DNA from: RH-AL1 sp050013235
Lineage (GTDB): Bacteria; Pseudomonadota; Alphaproteobacteria; Rhizobiales; Beijerinckiaceae
Reading direction: 5' to 3'
Length of the DNA: 64,000 nucleotides
NCBI GenBank assembly: GCA_050013235.1
Contig: JBEKFQ010000015.1
Span: 3,311-67,310 of the forward strand
A program made the translations under genes and the position numbers. This document shows positions 1-9,978 of the stretch, piece by piece (position 1 is the stretch's first letter; every line of letters starts with the position of its first letter). Below the pieces are notes generated by a model. It saw only the letters and a list, made by a program, of their open reading frames with translations. It was not told the origin of the DNA and ran no database searches.

Positions 1-1064
1 ATCTCAAAACTCTCTTCGCCGGCCTCGAGACCGCTCCCGCCTTGCTTCTTGCCGTCTCCGGCGGGCCGGATTCCGTTGCCTTGATGCTCCTTGCGGCCCG
101 CTGGGCGGATTCGGCGGGCAAAGCGGCGCCCCGGCTTCATGTCGCCACCGTCGATCATGGCTTGCGGCCGGAGGCGCGAGTGGAAGCGGAAGGCGTGGCG
201 GCGGCGGCGGCCAAGCTCGGGCTTCCCCATGCCATCCTGACCTGGACGGGCCCCAAGCCCAAGACCCGCATTCAAGAGCGCGCGCGGGAGGCGCGCTATG
301 CCCTGCTTGGCGCCCATGCCCAAGACATCGGGGCCACGCATGTTCTCACCGCCCATCACGCCGACGATCAGGCGGAGACCATTCTGTTCCGGCTCGGACG
401 CGGCAGCGGCCCCGGCGGGCTCGCCGGGATGAAGCGCGAAAGCCCCCTTGCGCCCGGCCTCGTCTTGGCCCGCCCGCTGCTCGGCCTCGCCAAGGCCCAT
501 CTGACCGGCATCTGCCAAGAGGCAGCGCATGCTTTCGCCGACGACCCCTCGAACCACGACCGGAGCTACGCGCGGGTAAAATTGCGAGCCGAGCACGAGG
601 CCATCGCCCGACTCGGGCTCGATACGCCCACCCTCGTCCGGCTCGGCGCCCGGCTGGCCAGGGCCGAGGACGCCCTGGAGGCGGAGACCCGCCGCTGCTT
701 GACCTTGGCCGGCGCCGCCTGGGAGCCCGGCCGGTTCACGGCGAAGCTCGCGCCGCTCCGGGACGCCAAGCCGGAAATCATGATCCGGCTGTTGCGCCAA
801 GCCCTCGATGGCCTGAACCCCGGCGGCAAGCCGCCGCGCCTCGACCGCCTGGAGACCCTGGCGGAAAGCGTGAGCGCTTCGCTGCGGGCGGGCACGGGGC
901 TGCGGGCCACCCTGCATGGAACCTGCGTCACGCTTTCGCGCGACACGATGCTCGTCATCGTGCCGGAGCCGCCAAGACGGCGCGGCCGGGCGCAAAAAGA
1001 ATTGGACGGCGCGGCCGGACTTAAGAAGAGAAGAAGGGGGCAAAACACCGGGCCCGAATCGTGA
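1..1064 (+). CDS. tilS: tRNA(Ile)-lysidine synthase TilS (5' partial)
   Basis: Converts the wobble cytidine of tRNA-Ile(CAU) to lysidine using ATP, a cytoplasmic and normally essential step. The reading frame is open from base 3, so the true start lies upstream of the window. The PP-loop ATP-pyrophosphatase signature SGGPDS is seen at about 60-77, followed by the family-typical ADDQAET stretch near 360-376. About 350 residues are visible, close to a full alphaproteobacterial TilS missing only a short N-terminus. The last ~25 residues are basic. ftsH follows after 244 bp, the common tilS-ftsH order. Identification is firm; only the start is unknown. Confidence 0.95.
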   Translation, partial: LKTLFAGLETAPALLLAVSGGPDSVALMLLAARWADSAGKAAPRLHVATVDHGLRPEARVEAEGVAAAAAKLGLPHAILTWTGPKPKTRIQERAREARYALLGAHAQDIGATHVLTAHHADDQAETILFRLGRGSGPGGLAGMKRESPLAPGLVLARPLLGLAKAHLTGICQEAAHAFADDPSNHDRSYARVKLRAEHEAIARLGLDTPTLVRLGARLARAEDALEAETRRCLTLAGAAWEPGRFTAKLAPLRDAKPEIMIRLLRQALDGLNPGGKPPRLDRLETLAESVSASLRAGTGLRATLHGTCVTLSRDTMLVIVPEPPRRRGRAQKELDGAAGLKKRRRGQNTGPES

Positions 1065-1167
1065 CACGATCCGGAAACTTCTTAAGAGAGAGCCAATTTC
1101 CACCGGCAAATCCCCGGTTTTTCAAGAAAATCCGGGAAAAGGCGTTGACATCTCCGCAAGCGGCCAT

Positions 1168-1199
1168 CTTGGCAAGAGGGAGTAGGGAGCCTACATTGG
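1168..1199 (+). promoter_or_regulatory. possible heat-shock (RpoH-type) promoter of ftsH
   Basis: CTTGGC at 1168-1173, a 16-base spacer, then CCTACATTGG at 1190-1199. This resembles the alphaproteobacterial RpoH pattern (CTTG, 16-17 bases, CYTATNTNNG) with one mismatch in the -10 part. It would leave a leader of about 100 bases before the ftsH ATG at 1309. ftsH is a sigma-32 target in E. coli, which makes this plausible. A TTGACA at 1145-1150 lacks a good -10 partner. Confidence 0.35.
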
Positions 1200-1308
1200 T
1201 TGCAAGCGGCTCTAGCCGGATCCGCCATGGTTTCCGTCACGCGTCACCGCACCGGCCATTTTTCTCCTTCGGGTCCTGGCTTCCGGGCCAAACCCTTCTG
1301 GATCGCAG

Positions 1309-3231
<1,923 letters not shown>

Positions 3232-3252
3232 TTGGCGTAAAAGCGTTGAGAA

Positions 3253-3284
3253 AAGGCCTGCTTCCCTCGAAGCAGGCCTTTTTT
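3253..3284 (+). terminator. Rho-independent terminator after ftsH
   Basis: An 11-bp inverted repeat (AAGGCCTGCTT / AAGCAGGCCTT) with a 6-base loop, followed by a T run. It is the clearest intrinsic terminator in the window. Confidence 0.9.
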
Positions 3285-3679
3285 ATATCGAGGCCGGACG
3301 CTTGCCGCGCTCTCCTTCGCCCACGCGCGGGAGAAGGAATCTCCCTCCGGTTCCCGCATTGACAAACGTTTGATTCGGAGTCCGTCCGCGGCCCCTCGCG
3401 GCTCGCGCCGTCCCGCGCCTACCAAAGTCTCGAAACACAAAATCCAGCCCCTCCTTAGCTCCAGAACCCCGCATGTTGTGGAGAACAAAGCCAGACTCAT
3501 CCCCGGACATCGATTCGGGCGCGATTCGTTCGCGGGCCGTTCGATGTGTAAATTTCGCGGCCGGCGGGCGTGTCGTTATGAGACGGCCTTTTCTCGCGTC
3601 CCTTGCGCTTTGGAGGTTGCGGCAAGGGGGGCTCGCCCCTAAATTAACCTCGATCCCGCCGGGGCGCGCGCGACTTTTC
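3285..3679. other. intergenic region between ftsH and the helicase gene
   Basis: About 395 bases with no supported gene. The helicase frame stays open upstream to 3473, but the extra N-terminal residues are low-quality and Arg/Ser-rich, so this looks non-coding. It probably carries the helicase promoter; no convincing -35/-10 pair could be picked out. Confidence 0.5.
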
Positions 3680-6600
3680 ATGAACCTGCCATTTTCCGCC
3701 CATCCGCCCGTCCGGGACGATCGCCTTCCGCGCGAGCGGCTGTCGAACGTCAGCATGGTGCTGGGGCCGACCAATACCGGAAAAACGCATTTTGCCATCG
3801 AGCGGCTGCTGTCGCATCGCTCCGGCATGATCGGCCTGCCGCTGCGGCTGTTGGCGCGCGAAGTCTACAACCGGGTCGTCGAAAAGGTGGGCTCCGAGGC
3901 CGTCGCGCTCGTCACGGGCGAGGAAAAGATCAAGCCCAAGGGCGCGCGCTACTGGATTTGCACCGTCGAAGCGATGCCGAGGGATCTCGATCTCGCCTTT
4001 GTCGCCATCGACGAGGTCCAGCTCGCCGCCGATCTCGACCGCGGCCATGTCTTCACCGACCGCATCTTGAACCGCCGGGGCCTGGAGGAGACGCTGCTGA
4101 TCGGCGCCTCGACGATGCAACAGCCGCTGCAAGCGCTTTTGCCGGACGCGCGAATCATTTCGCGGCCGCGTTTGTCGAAACTGACCTTCGCCGGGGAGAA
4201 GAAAATCGCGCGCCTGCCGCGCCGCAGCGCCATCGTCGCCTTTTCCGCCGAGGAGGTCTATGCCATCGCGGAATGGCTGCGGCGGCAGAAGGGCGGCGCG
4301 GCCGTGGTGCTTGGCGCTTTGTCGCCGCGCACGCGCAATGCCCAGATCGACATGTATCAAAACGGCGATGTCGATTACATCGTCGCCACCGATGCCATCG
4401 GCATGGGGCTCAATCTCGATGTCGATCACATCGCGTTCGCGGCGGGCAAGAAATTCGACGGCTGGCAGCACCGGCCTCTCACGGCGGCGGAATTCGGGCA
4501 GATCGCGGGCCGCGCCGGACGCCATTTGCGCGACGGCACCTTTGGCACGACCGGCCGCTGCGATCCCTTCTGCAACGAATTAGTGGAAATGTTGGAGGAT
4601 CATCGCTTCGATCCCGTGCGTATGCTGCAATGGCGCAACACTGACCTCGATATGGCCTCGCTCGACGCCTTGGCCGCGACGCTGGATGTTCTGCCGGGCG
4701 AGCCGGGCCTGACGCGCGCACCCCTCGCCCAAGACCAGCTCGTGCTCGAAATTGCGGCGCGGGACGGTGACGTCCGCAAGGTTGCACGCAACCGGGGAGA
4801 CGTTGCACGTCTTTGGGAATGCTGCCAAATTCCGGATTACCGCAAACTTTCGCCCGCCGCCCACGCGGAACTTGTCCTGACCGTTTACAGTTTTGTCGTT
4901 CGTGCCGGGCGCATTCCCGACGACTGGTTCGCGCGCCATGTCGATGCGCTCGACCGGACCGATGGCGACCTCGATTCGATCTCCGCGCGCATCGCCCAAG
5001 TGCGAACTTGGACGTTTATTGCCAACCGGCCTGACTGGTTACGCGATCCCGAGCATTGGCAGGGCGTGACGCGTCGGGTAGAGGACAGTCTGTCGGACGC
5101 TTTACACGAACGGCTAGCCCAAAGATTCGTCGACCGCAGGACCAGTGTTCTGATGCGTCGATTACGAGAGAACGCAATGTTGGAAGCCGAAATTACCTCC
5201 TCAGGCGACGTCATGGTCGAAGGCCAGCATGTTGGTCATCTCGACGGCTTTCGCTTCACGCCGGACCCGCAAGCGTCCGGCGAGGCCGCCAAGGCCTTGA
5301 ACGCCGCCGCGCAAAAAGCGCTGGCCTCGGAAATCGAGGGCCGGGCGCTGCGCGTTCACGAAGCGGTCGATGAAGCCTTCGTGCTTGCCAACGACGGTTT
5401 GATCCGCTGGCTCGGCGAACCGGTCGGGCGGCTCACCGCGGGGGCTCATATTCTCGAGCCGCAAATCCGGGTCATTGCCGACGAGCAATTGACCGGCGCC
5501 GCGCTGGAGCAGGTGCAACGCCGCCTCGATCTGTGGATCGCCCAGCACGTCAAGAAGCTGCTGGGACCGCTGAGCGATCTCGAAAAGTCCGGCGAGCTCG
5601 AGGGAATCGCCAAAGGCATCGCCTTCCAGATCGCCGAATCGCTCGGGGTGCTGGAACGCGGCCGGGTCGCGGAAGAGGTCAAGAACCTCGCGCAAGACGC
5701 GCGGGCCACGCTGCGGAAACTGGGCGTGCGGTTCGGCGCCTATCATCTCTATCTCCCCGCCTTGGTCAAACCGGCGCCGCGCGCGCTGGCCGCGCAGCTC
5801 TGGGCCTTGAAGAATGGCGGCGTGGAAGGCGTGAAGGGGCTCGACGAAGTCCCGCATCTCGCGTCGTCCGGCCGCACCTCCTTCGTCGCCGATCCGGCCG
5901 TGCAAAAGGGGTTTTACCGGGCGGCCGGTTTCCGCGTGTGCGGCGAGCGAGCGGTGCGCGTCGATATTTTGGAACGTTTGGCCGATCTCATCCGCCCCGC
6001 CATCGCCTATCGTCCGGGAACGACGCCGGGCGAGCCGCCGGCGGGCACGGCCGACAATGAGGGTTTCGTCGTGACCGTCGGCATGACGTCGCTGGCCGGC
6101 TGCTCGGGCGAGGCCTTTGCCTCCATCCTGAAATCCTTGGGCTATGTGCTCGACCGCCGTCCTGGCCCGGCGATCACCGTACCGCTCGTGCCGAAGGCGG
6201 CGACCGAGCCGGTGCAGGTGGCCCCGGCTCCAGAGCAAACGCCGGCCGCGGAAGCCGCGCCGCGCGAAAAGCATGACGCCGGTCCGTCCGAGGTTGTGGC
6301 CGAGGGTCTTGGCGCCGGGACGGGCGAAGCCTTGCCGGAGGCGGCTCCGGTCCTGGAGACCGAATCTGCTCCAGAGCCTGAGTCCGCTCCAGAGGCTGCG
6401 TCTGCTGCCCCGGAGATTGCGCCCGAGGAGCCTGCGGTGGAGGAAACCGCTCCCGCCGCTGTTTCCGACGAGGCCAGCTCCGCCACCGTCGAGGCGATCG
6501 GCGAGGCGCATGCGCCGGAAGCGTCCGAGGCCCCCATCGCGGAAGCGGCAACGGCGGACGAAGATGCTCCCGCGGAGCCCGTCGAAATTCCCTTGATCGA

Positions 6601-7078
6601 GGTTTGGCGGCCGCATCGCCAGAATGTCCATAACCGCCGGCCGGCCGGCGATCGCACGAAGTTCCAGGGGCGGCGGGATCGTGGCCCCGCCAGCCAGCCG
6701 CAGACTCAAACAGCCTCGGGCCAAGCCCCAACCGAAGCCGGGACGGCTCCGGAGGAGGCACCGAAAAGCAATCGCCCCGAACGGTCCGCGCGTTACCGGC
6801 GGCCCGAAGGCGAGGCCTACAGCCGCCCCGCCGGCGGCGACAGCCGGTCCAAGGGCGGTGGCGGCGGCGAGAGAAACGGCGGCGGTCAAGGCCGCCCGCA
6901 TGGCGGCGACGCCCGGCGCGGGGAGCCAAACCATGGCGGCAAACCCCGCCGCGAGGATCGCGTACCCTCGTTCCAGACGACGGAAAAGCCCAAGCCGCGC
7001 GATCGCGCGCCCGATCCCGACTCGCCCTTCGCCAAGCTCGCGGCGCTCAAGGAGCAGATGGAAAAGGACCGGCGCTAG
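3680..7078 (+). CDS. SUV3-like DExH-box RNA helicase with long disordered tail
   Basis: ATP-dependent helicase of superfamily 2 related to mitochondrial SUV3, presumed to act in RNA turnover. The start is placed at ATG 3680 because homology-like sequence begins there, giving 1132 residues. Motifs seen: Walker A GPTNTGKT (residues 29-36), a DExx box as IDEVQ (about 110), and motif VI QIAGRAGRH (about 275). From about residue 830 to 1100 the sequence is Ala/Glu/Pro-rich, then Arg/Gly-rich, i.e. probably disordered and RNA-binding. The last residues (DSPFAKLAALKEQ) are the usual conserved tail of alphaproteobacterial members. Its TAG stop is the first three bases of a 115-bp repeat. Confidence 0.9.
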   Translation: MNLPFSAHPPVRDDRLPRERLSNVSMVLGPTNTGKTHFAIERLLSHRSGMIGLPLRLLAREVYNRVVEKVGSEAVALVTGEEKIKPKGARYWICTVEAMPRDLDLAFVAIDEVQLAADLDRGHVFTDRILNRRGLEETLLIGASTMQQPLQALLPDARIISRPRLSKLTFAGEKKIARLPRRSAIVAFSAEEVYAIAEWLRRQKGGAAVVLGALSPRTRNAQIDMYQNGDVDYIVATDAIGMGLNLDVDHIAFAAGKKFDGWQHRPLTAAEFGQIAGRAGRHLRDGTFGTTGRCDPFCNELVEMLEDHRFDPVRMLQWRNTDLDMASLDALAATLDVLPGEPGLTRAPLAQDQLVLEIAARDGDVRKVARNRGDVARLWECCQIPDYRKLSPAAHAELVLTVYSFVVRAGRIPDDWFARHVDALDRTDGDLDSISARIAQVRTWTFIANRPDWLRDPEHWQGVTRRVEDSLSDALHERLAQRFVDRRTSVLMRRLRENAMLEAEITSSGDVMVEGQHVGHLDGFRFTPDPQASGEAAKALNAAAQKALASEIEGRALRVHEAVDEAFVLANDGLIRWLGEPVGRLTAGAHILEPQIRVIADEQLTGAALEQVQRRLDLWIAQHVKKLLGPLSDLEKSGELEGIAKGIAFQIAESLGVLERGRVAEEVKNLAQDARATLRKLGVRFGAYHLYLPALVKPAPRALAAQLWALKNGGVEGVKGLDEVPHLASSGRTSFVADPAVQKGFYRAAGFRVCGERAVRVDILERLADLIRPAIAYRPGTTPGEPPAGTADNEGFVVTVGMTSLAGCSGEAFASILKSLGYVLDRRPGPAITVPLVPKAATEPVQVAPAPEQTPAAEAAPREKHDAGPSEVVAEGLGAGTGEALPEAAPVLETESAPEPESAPEAASAAPEIAPEEPAVEETAPAAVSDEASSATVEAIGEAHAPEASEAPIAEAATADEDAPAEPVEIPLIEVWRPHRQNVHNRRPAGDRTKFQGRRDRGPASQPQTQTASGQAPTEAGTAPEEAPKSNRPERSARYRRPEGEAYSRPAGGDSRSKGGGGGERNGGGQGRPHGGDARRGEPNHGGKPRREDRVPSFQTTEKPKPRDRAPDPDSPFAKLAALKEQMEKDRR

Positions 7079-7190
7079 AGCATGTCCCGAAAAAGTTGCA
7101 GACTTTTTCGAGCGAGGACATGCTCTAACTTCTTAAAAAGAGAGCGAGTTCTTATCGCTTTGGTGAGTCCACCAAAGCGGAACGCGCTCT
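7076..7190 (+). repeat. 115-bp two-hairpin interspersed repeat, copy 1
   Basis: Begins TAGAGCATGTCC and ends GCGCTCT. Bases 7076-7127 form a nested hairpin: a 12-bp outer stem (TAGAGCATGTCC with GGACATGCTCTA) around an inner stem CGAAAAAGT/ACTTTTTCG. A second hairpin has a 9-bp stem, 7156-7164 with 7171-7179. The TAG at 7076-7078 is the stop codon of the helicase gene. It lies between the convergent helicase and thpR genes and may end transcription of one or both. Confidence 0.9.
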
Positions 7191-7201
7191 GGCCCGTTGG
7201 G

Positions 7202-7738
7202 TCAAGCTTCCAAAGGGTAGGCGGCCTCGATGACATAGGGGCCGCCGCCCAGGGAATCGCGCGCGGACATCAGGACGAACTGCTTGGCCTCGAAGGAGCG
7301 CGAAGGCAGGAAACCACGTGCCGAGATATAATCGGCCACGGCCAGCGCGGAGGTTTGACGCAGGCGGGCGAGCGTAACATGGGGCGAGAATTTCCGGGTC
7401 TCGGCGGGAAGGCCGAGGCGACGCATGAGCCGTTCTTGCCCAGCCTGGAATTCGAGGAGCGGCGTTTCCGGCTTCACCGCCGCCACGATGGCTCGCGGCT
7501 TGCCGCCGCCAAAGGCGGTGAGTCCCTCGAGCGTCACCGTCAAAGGCTTGCGCTGGATCCGCTCGAGCAGGGCATGGATCTCGCGGGCCTCCGCCTCGCC
7601 GGTATCGCCGATGAAGCGCAAGGTGATGTGGTAATTCTCGACATCGATCCACCGCGCGCCCGGCAACCCGCCGCGTAGCATCGCGAGGTCCGCGGCAATG
7701 TCTTCCGGCAGTTCGAGAGCCGTGAAAAGGCGGGGCAT
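7202..7738 (-). CDS. thpR: RNA 2',3'-cyclic phosphodiesterase ThpR (2'-5' RNA ligase family)
   Basis: LigT-type enzyme of the 2H phosphoesterase family that opens RNA 2',3'-cyclic phosphates and can ligate 2'-5' ends in vitro. Both diagnostic motifs are present: HITL at residues 37-40 and HVTL at about 118-121. The ATG at 7736-7738 (protein MPRLFTALEL) is chosen because it matches the family N-terminus; a longer frame to 7795 adds 19 unconvincing residues. The resulting 178 residues are normal length. It converges on the helicase gene across repeat copy 1. Confidence 0.92.
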   Translation of the reverse strand: MPRLFTALELPEDIAADLAMLRGGLPGARWIDVENYHITLRFIGDTGEAEAREIHALLERIQRKPLTVTLEGLTAFGGGKPRAIVAAVKPETPLLEFQAGQERLMRRLGLPAETRKFSPHVTLARLRQTSALAVADYISARGFLPSRSFEAKQFVLMSARDSLGGGPYVIEAAYPLEA

Positions 7739-7844
7739 GGCGGCAAGGCTCGCAGGAAACGTCTCTACAAAAACAAGCGTTACGGGTGAGGTCAAGGGTT
7801 AGTGAACGAAGTGGTTAGGTCAGGCGATCACCCCAGCGCACCAG

Positions 7845-7897
7845 CCCCCTCCACCATGCTCCGCATGGTCCCCCTCCCCCGCTCCGCGTGGGAGGAT
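7845..7897. repeat. short C-rich palindromic repeat (family C), copy 1
   Basis: CCCCCTCCACCATG followed by a G/C-rich dyad ending GTGGGAGGAT. A clearly related sequence occurs at 47248-47299 (CCCCCTCTACCATG ... GAGGAGGAT). It sits between the 3' end of the esterase gene and the 5' end of thpR, and looks like a dispersed intergenic repeat. Confidence 0.6.
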
Positions 7898-7904
7898 CTT
7901 CCCC

Positions 7905-8603
7905 TCAACTCCGGGGCCCCACGCTTTTCAATAGCGCCTCCACGCTCGGCAGAATATGCGCGACAATCGTCTCGACGCCGCGCTTGTTCGGATGCATCCC
8001 ATCGGCAAGTTTTTGGCTCATGTCCCCGGCCATGCCATCGAGGAAAAACGGATAGAGCGGCACGCCGAATTGTTGGGCGAGCGCGGGATAGATCGCGTCG
8101 AATTGTCCGGCATAGTCCTTCCCGAGGCTCGGCGGGGCCTGCATGCCGGCCAGCAACACTTTGATGCGTCTTGCTTTTAGCGTTTCCAACAGACTGGCCA
8201 AAGCCTGTTTGGTGACGGCCGGATCGATGCCGCGCAGCATGTCGTTGGCGCCGAGTTCCAGAATCACCGCATCGGCGCCATCACTGAGCGTCCAATCGAG
8301 CCGGGCGAGCCCGCCGGTGGAGGTGTCGCCGGACACGCCGCCATTCACCACGACCACATCCTTGCCCTCCGCGCGCAATGCCCGTTGCAATACGGCGGGA
8401 AAGGCTTCGCTCTCCGGCAGCATGTAGCCGGCGCTGAGACTATCCCCGAAGGCGACGATCTTGACCGGCACGGCGGGATCCGGCGCGGTTTGCGCCCAAG
8501 CGGCAAGGCCGGGACAAAGCGCGACACAGACGAGCGCGGTAAGCCATGGTAGGACGCGCTGGCGTTTGGCCCGGATAGCCCGGCGCTTTGTGGAAGGCAT
8601 CAT
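7905..8603 (-). CDS. TesA-like GDSL arylesterase / lysophospholipase, exported
   Basis: SGNH hydrolase of the TesA type, acting on short acyl esters, probably in the periplasm. Catalytic blocks are all visible: GDSLSAGY with the nucleophile Ser, GVSGDTS (Gly), LGANDMLRG (Asn) and DGMHPNKRG (Asp/His). A basic start followed by a hydrophobic stretch ending AAWAQT is a Sec signal peptide. Two adjacent ATG codons (8603 and 8600) overlap the opposite-strand ATG of the ABC ATPase at 8602. A tesA/ybbA divergent pair is the usual arrangement in Proteobacteria. Length 232 residues fits. A longer frame to 8813 merely reads through the neighbouring gene. Confidence 0.92.
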   Translation of the reverse strand: MMPSTKRRAIRAKRQRVLPWLTALVCVALCPGLAAWAQTAPDPAVPVKIVAFGDSLSAGYMLPESEAFPAVLQRALRAEGKDVVVVNGGVSGDTSTGGLARLDWTLSDGADAVILELGANDMLRGIDPAVTKQALASLLETLKARRIKVLLAGMQAPPSLGKDYAGQFDAIYPALAQQFGVPLYPFFLDGMAGDMSQKLADGMHPNKRGVETIVAHILPSVEALLKSVGPRS

Positions 8604-9306
8604 GAATTCACCGGTGATCGAATTGGCCCACATCGACCTCAGCTTGGGGCGGGGGGCGGCACGTGTCCATATCTTGAAAGACATCTCGCTCAATATAGGG
8701 CGCGGTGAAACGATCGGCCTCACCGGCCCCTCGGGATCTGGAAAATCGACGCTTTTGATGGTCATGGCCGGGCTGGAGCGCCCCGATCGCGGCCGCGTGA
8801 GCGTCGATGGCATCGAGCTCTCGTCGCTGAGCGAGGATGCCCTGGCGCGGTTTCGCGGCCGGCGGATCGGGATCGTGTTTCAGTCCTTCCACCTTATTCC
8901 CACCATGACGGCCCTGGAAAATGTCGCGGTGCCGCTCGAGCTTGCGGGCCATGCCGATCCCTTTGGCCGCGCCAAGGCGGAACTCGACGCGGTCGGTCTC
9001 GGCGCCCGGATGGCGCATTATCCCGCGCAATTGTCGGGCGGCGAGCAGCAAAGGGTCGCCCTGGCGAGGGCTCTGGCGCCGGAGCCCACCATTCTCGTCG
9101 CGGACGAGCCGACCGGCAATCTCGACGAGGCGACGGGCGCGGCCATCATCGATCTCATGTTTGCCCTGAAATCCGCCAGGGACGCGACGCTGGTCCTCGT
9201 CACCCACGATCTCGCGCTGGCGGCGCGATGCGGCCGCACGATCCGGTTCCGCTCCGGCCGCGTGGAGGACGATGGCTTGGTGGCGGCGGGCTTAAGCTTA
9301 TCGTGA
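8602..9306 (+). CDS. YbbA-like ABC transporter ATPase
   Basis: ATP-binding subunit of a LolD/MacB-type transporter. The 234-residue product has Walker A GPSGSGKST, Q-loop VFQSFH, signature LSGGEQQRVALARAL, Walker B ILVADEPTGN and switch His VLVTHD. The start at ATG 8602 gives MNSPVIELAHIDLSLG, a normal NBD N-terminus. It is divergent from the TesA-like gene with overlapping start codons, as ybbA is from tesA. The large YbbP permease that usually follows ybbA is absent: the next gene is yggT. Either the permease is elsewhere or the ATPase is an orphan. Confidence 0.92.
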   Translation: MNSPVIELAHIDLSLGRGAARVHILKDISLNIGRGETIGLTGPSGSGKSTLLMVMAGLERPDRGRVSVDGIELSSLSEDALARFRGRRIGIVFQSFHLIPTMTALENVAVPLELAGHADPFGRAKAELDAVGLGARMAHYPAQLSGGEQQRVALARALAPEPTILVADEPTGNLDEATGAAIIDLMFALKSARDATLVLVTHDLALAARCGRTIRFRSGRVEDDGLVAAGLSLS

Positions 9307-9385
9307 CGGCCCGCTTGCCGCCCGGCGCTTTGCCCGTTAACAAACGATATTAAAGCTTAGTTTGGTCTTTCTGTCTGGAGCCGCC

Positions 9386-9676
9386 ATGCGCGCCCTACTC
9401 GATTTGGTTCTGCTTGTTCTCAAGCTTTACGGCTATGTCATTATCATCGTTGCGATCATGTCCTGGCTGATCGCGTTCAATGTCATCAACATTTACAACA
9501 ATGTCGTCCGTTCGATCTGGACCTCGCTGAATGCCTTGACCGAACCACTGCTGCGGCCGATCCGCTCGGCGCTTCCCGCGATGGGCGGGCTCGATATTTC
9601 ACCGATCGTGCTGCTTCTTTTGCTGTTTTTGGTCGAGGACATTATCGTCACTTATATTTATCCAAACGTATTTTAG
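9386..9676 (+). CDS. yggT: YggT family membrane protein
   Basis: Small integral membrane protein of 96 residues with two hydrophobic segments (about 5-30 and 70-90), matching the YggT family, whose members have been linked to osmotic-shock tolerance and division-related clusters. The motif TEPLLRPIRSALP is characteristic. ATG 9386 is preceded by CTGGAG at 9375-9380, a suitable ribosome binding site; a TTG at 9362 would be in frame but is less likely. It stands between the ABC ATPase and a chemoreceptor. Confidence 0.88.
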   Translation: MRALLDLVLLVLKLYGYVIIIVAIMSWLIAFNVINIYNNVVRSIWTSLNALTEPLLRPIRSALPAMGGLDISPIVLLLLLFLVEDIIVTYIYPNVF

Positions 9677-9978
9677 CCGTTAACCCGGCTTGCGGACAGA
9701 CAAAACCGCACACGTTGAAATCGTGCGTATTGCGCGATACGACAAGCCCGCAATATGTGCTAAGGTGGAAAGCGCAATCTGGCCGCTTTTTCTTTCCGTC
9801 TTTCGGCCAGTTTCAAGCAATATCAACCAAACTTTAAAGTACCCAGCGTCATCTTGTCCGACACACCGAGGCCGGACATACCTGATATGCGCAATACGGA
9901 TCTAGAACGGCGCGTCACGGGAATGGCGCCAGGGCGGAGCTCGCGTTCGCACGGCGGCCGCGGCCCGGCGGCATCGCG
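9677..9978. other. intergenic region before the chemoreceptor gene
   Basis: About 300 bases without a supported gene. A 71-codon frame at 9690-9905 has no recognisable features. The stretch 9790-9850 is AT-richer and probably holds the chemoreceptor promoter, but no clear box pair was found. Confidence 0.45.

Noticed and set aside
1061..1110. Possible sixth copy of the 115-bp repeat (AACTTCTTAAGAGAGAG)
   Set aside because: Only a short linker-like match; neither hairpin is present.
5201..6934. 577-codon open frame opposite the SUV3-like helicase
   Set aside because: Antisense shadow of a GC-rich gene; composition is Arg/Gly-rich with no domain, and the plus strand has clear helicase motifs.
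9690..9905. 71-codon frame between yggT and the chemoreceptor
   Set aside because: No ribosome binding site, no recognisable protein features, atypical residue composition.
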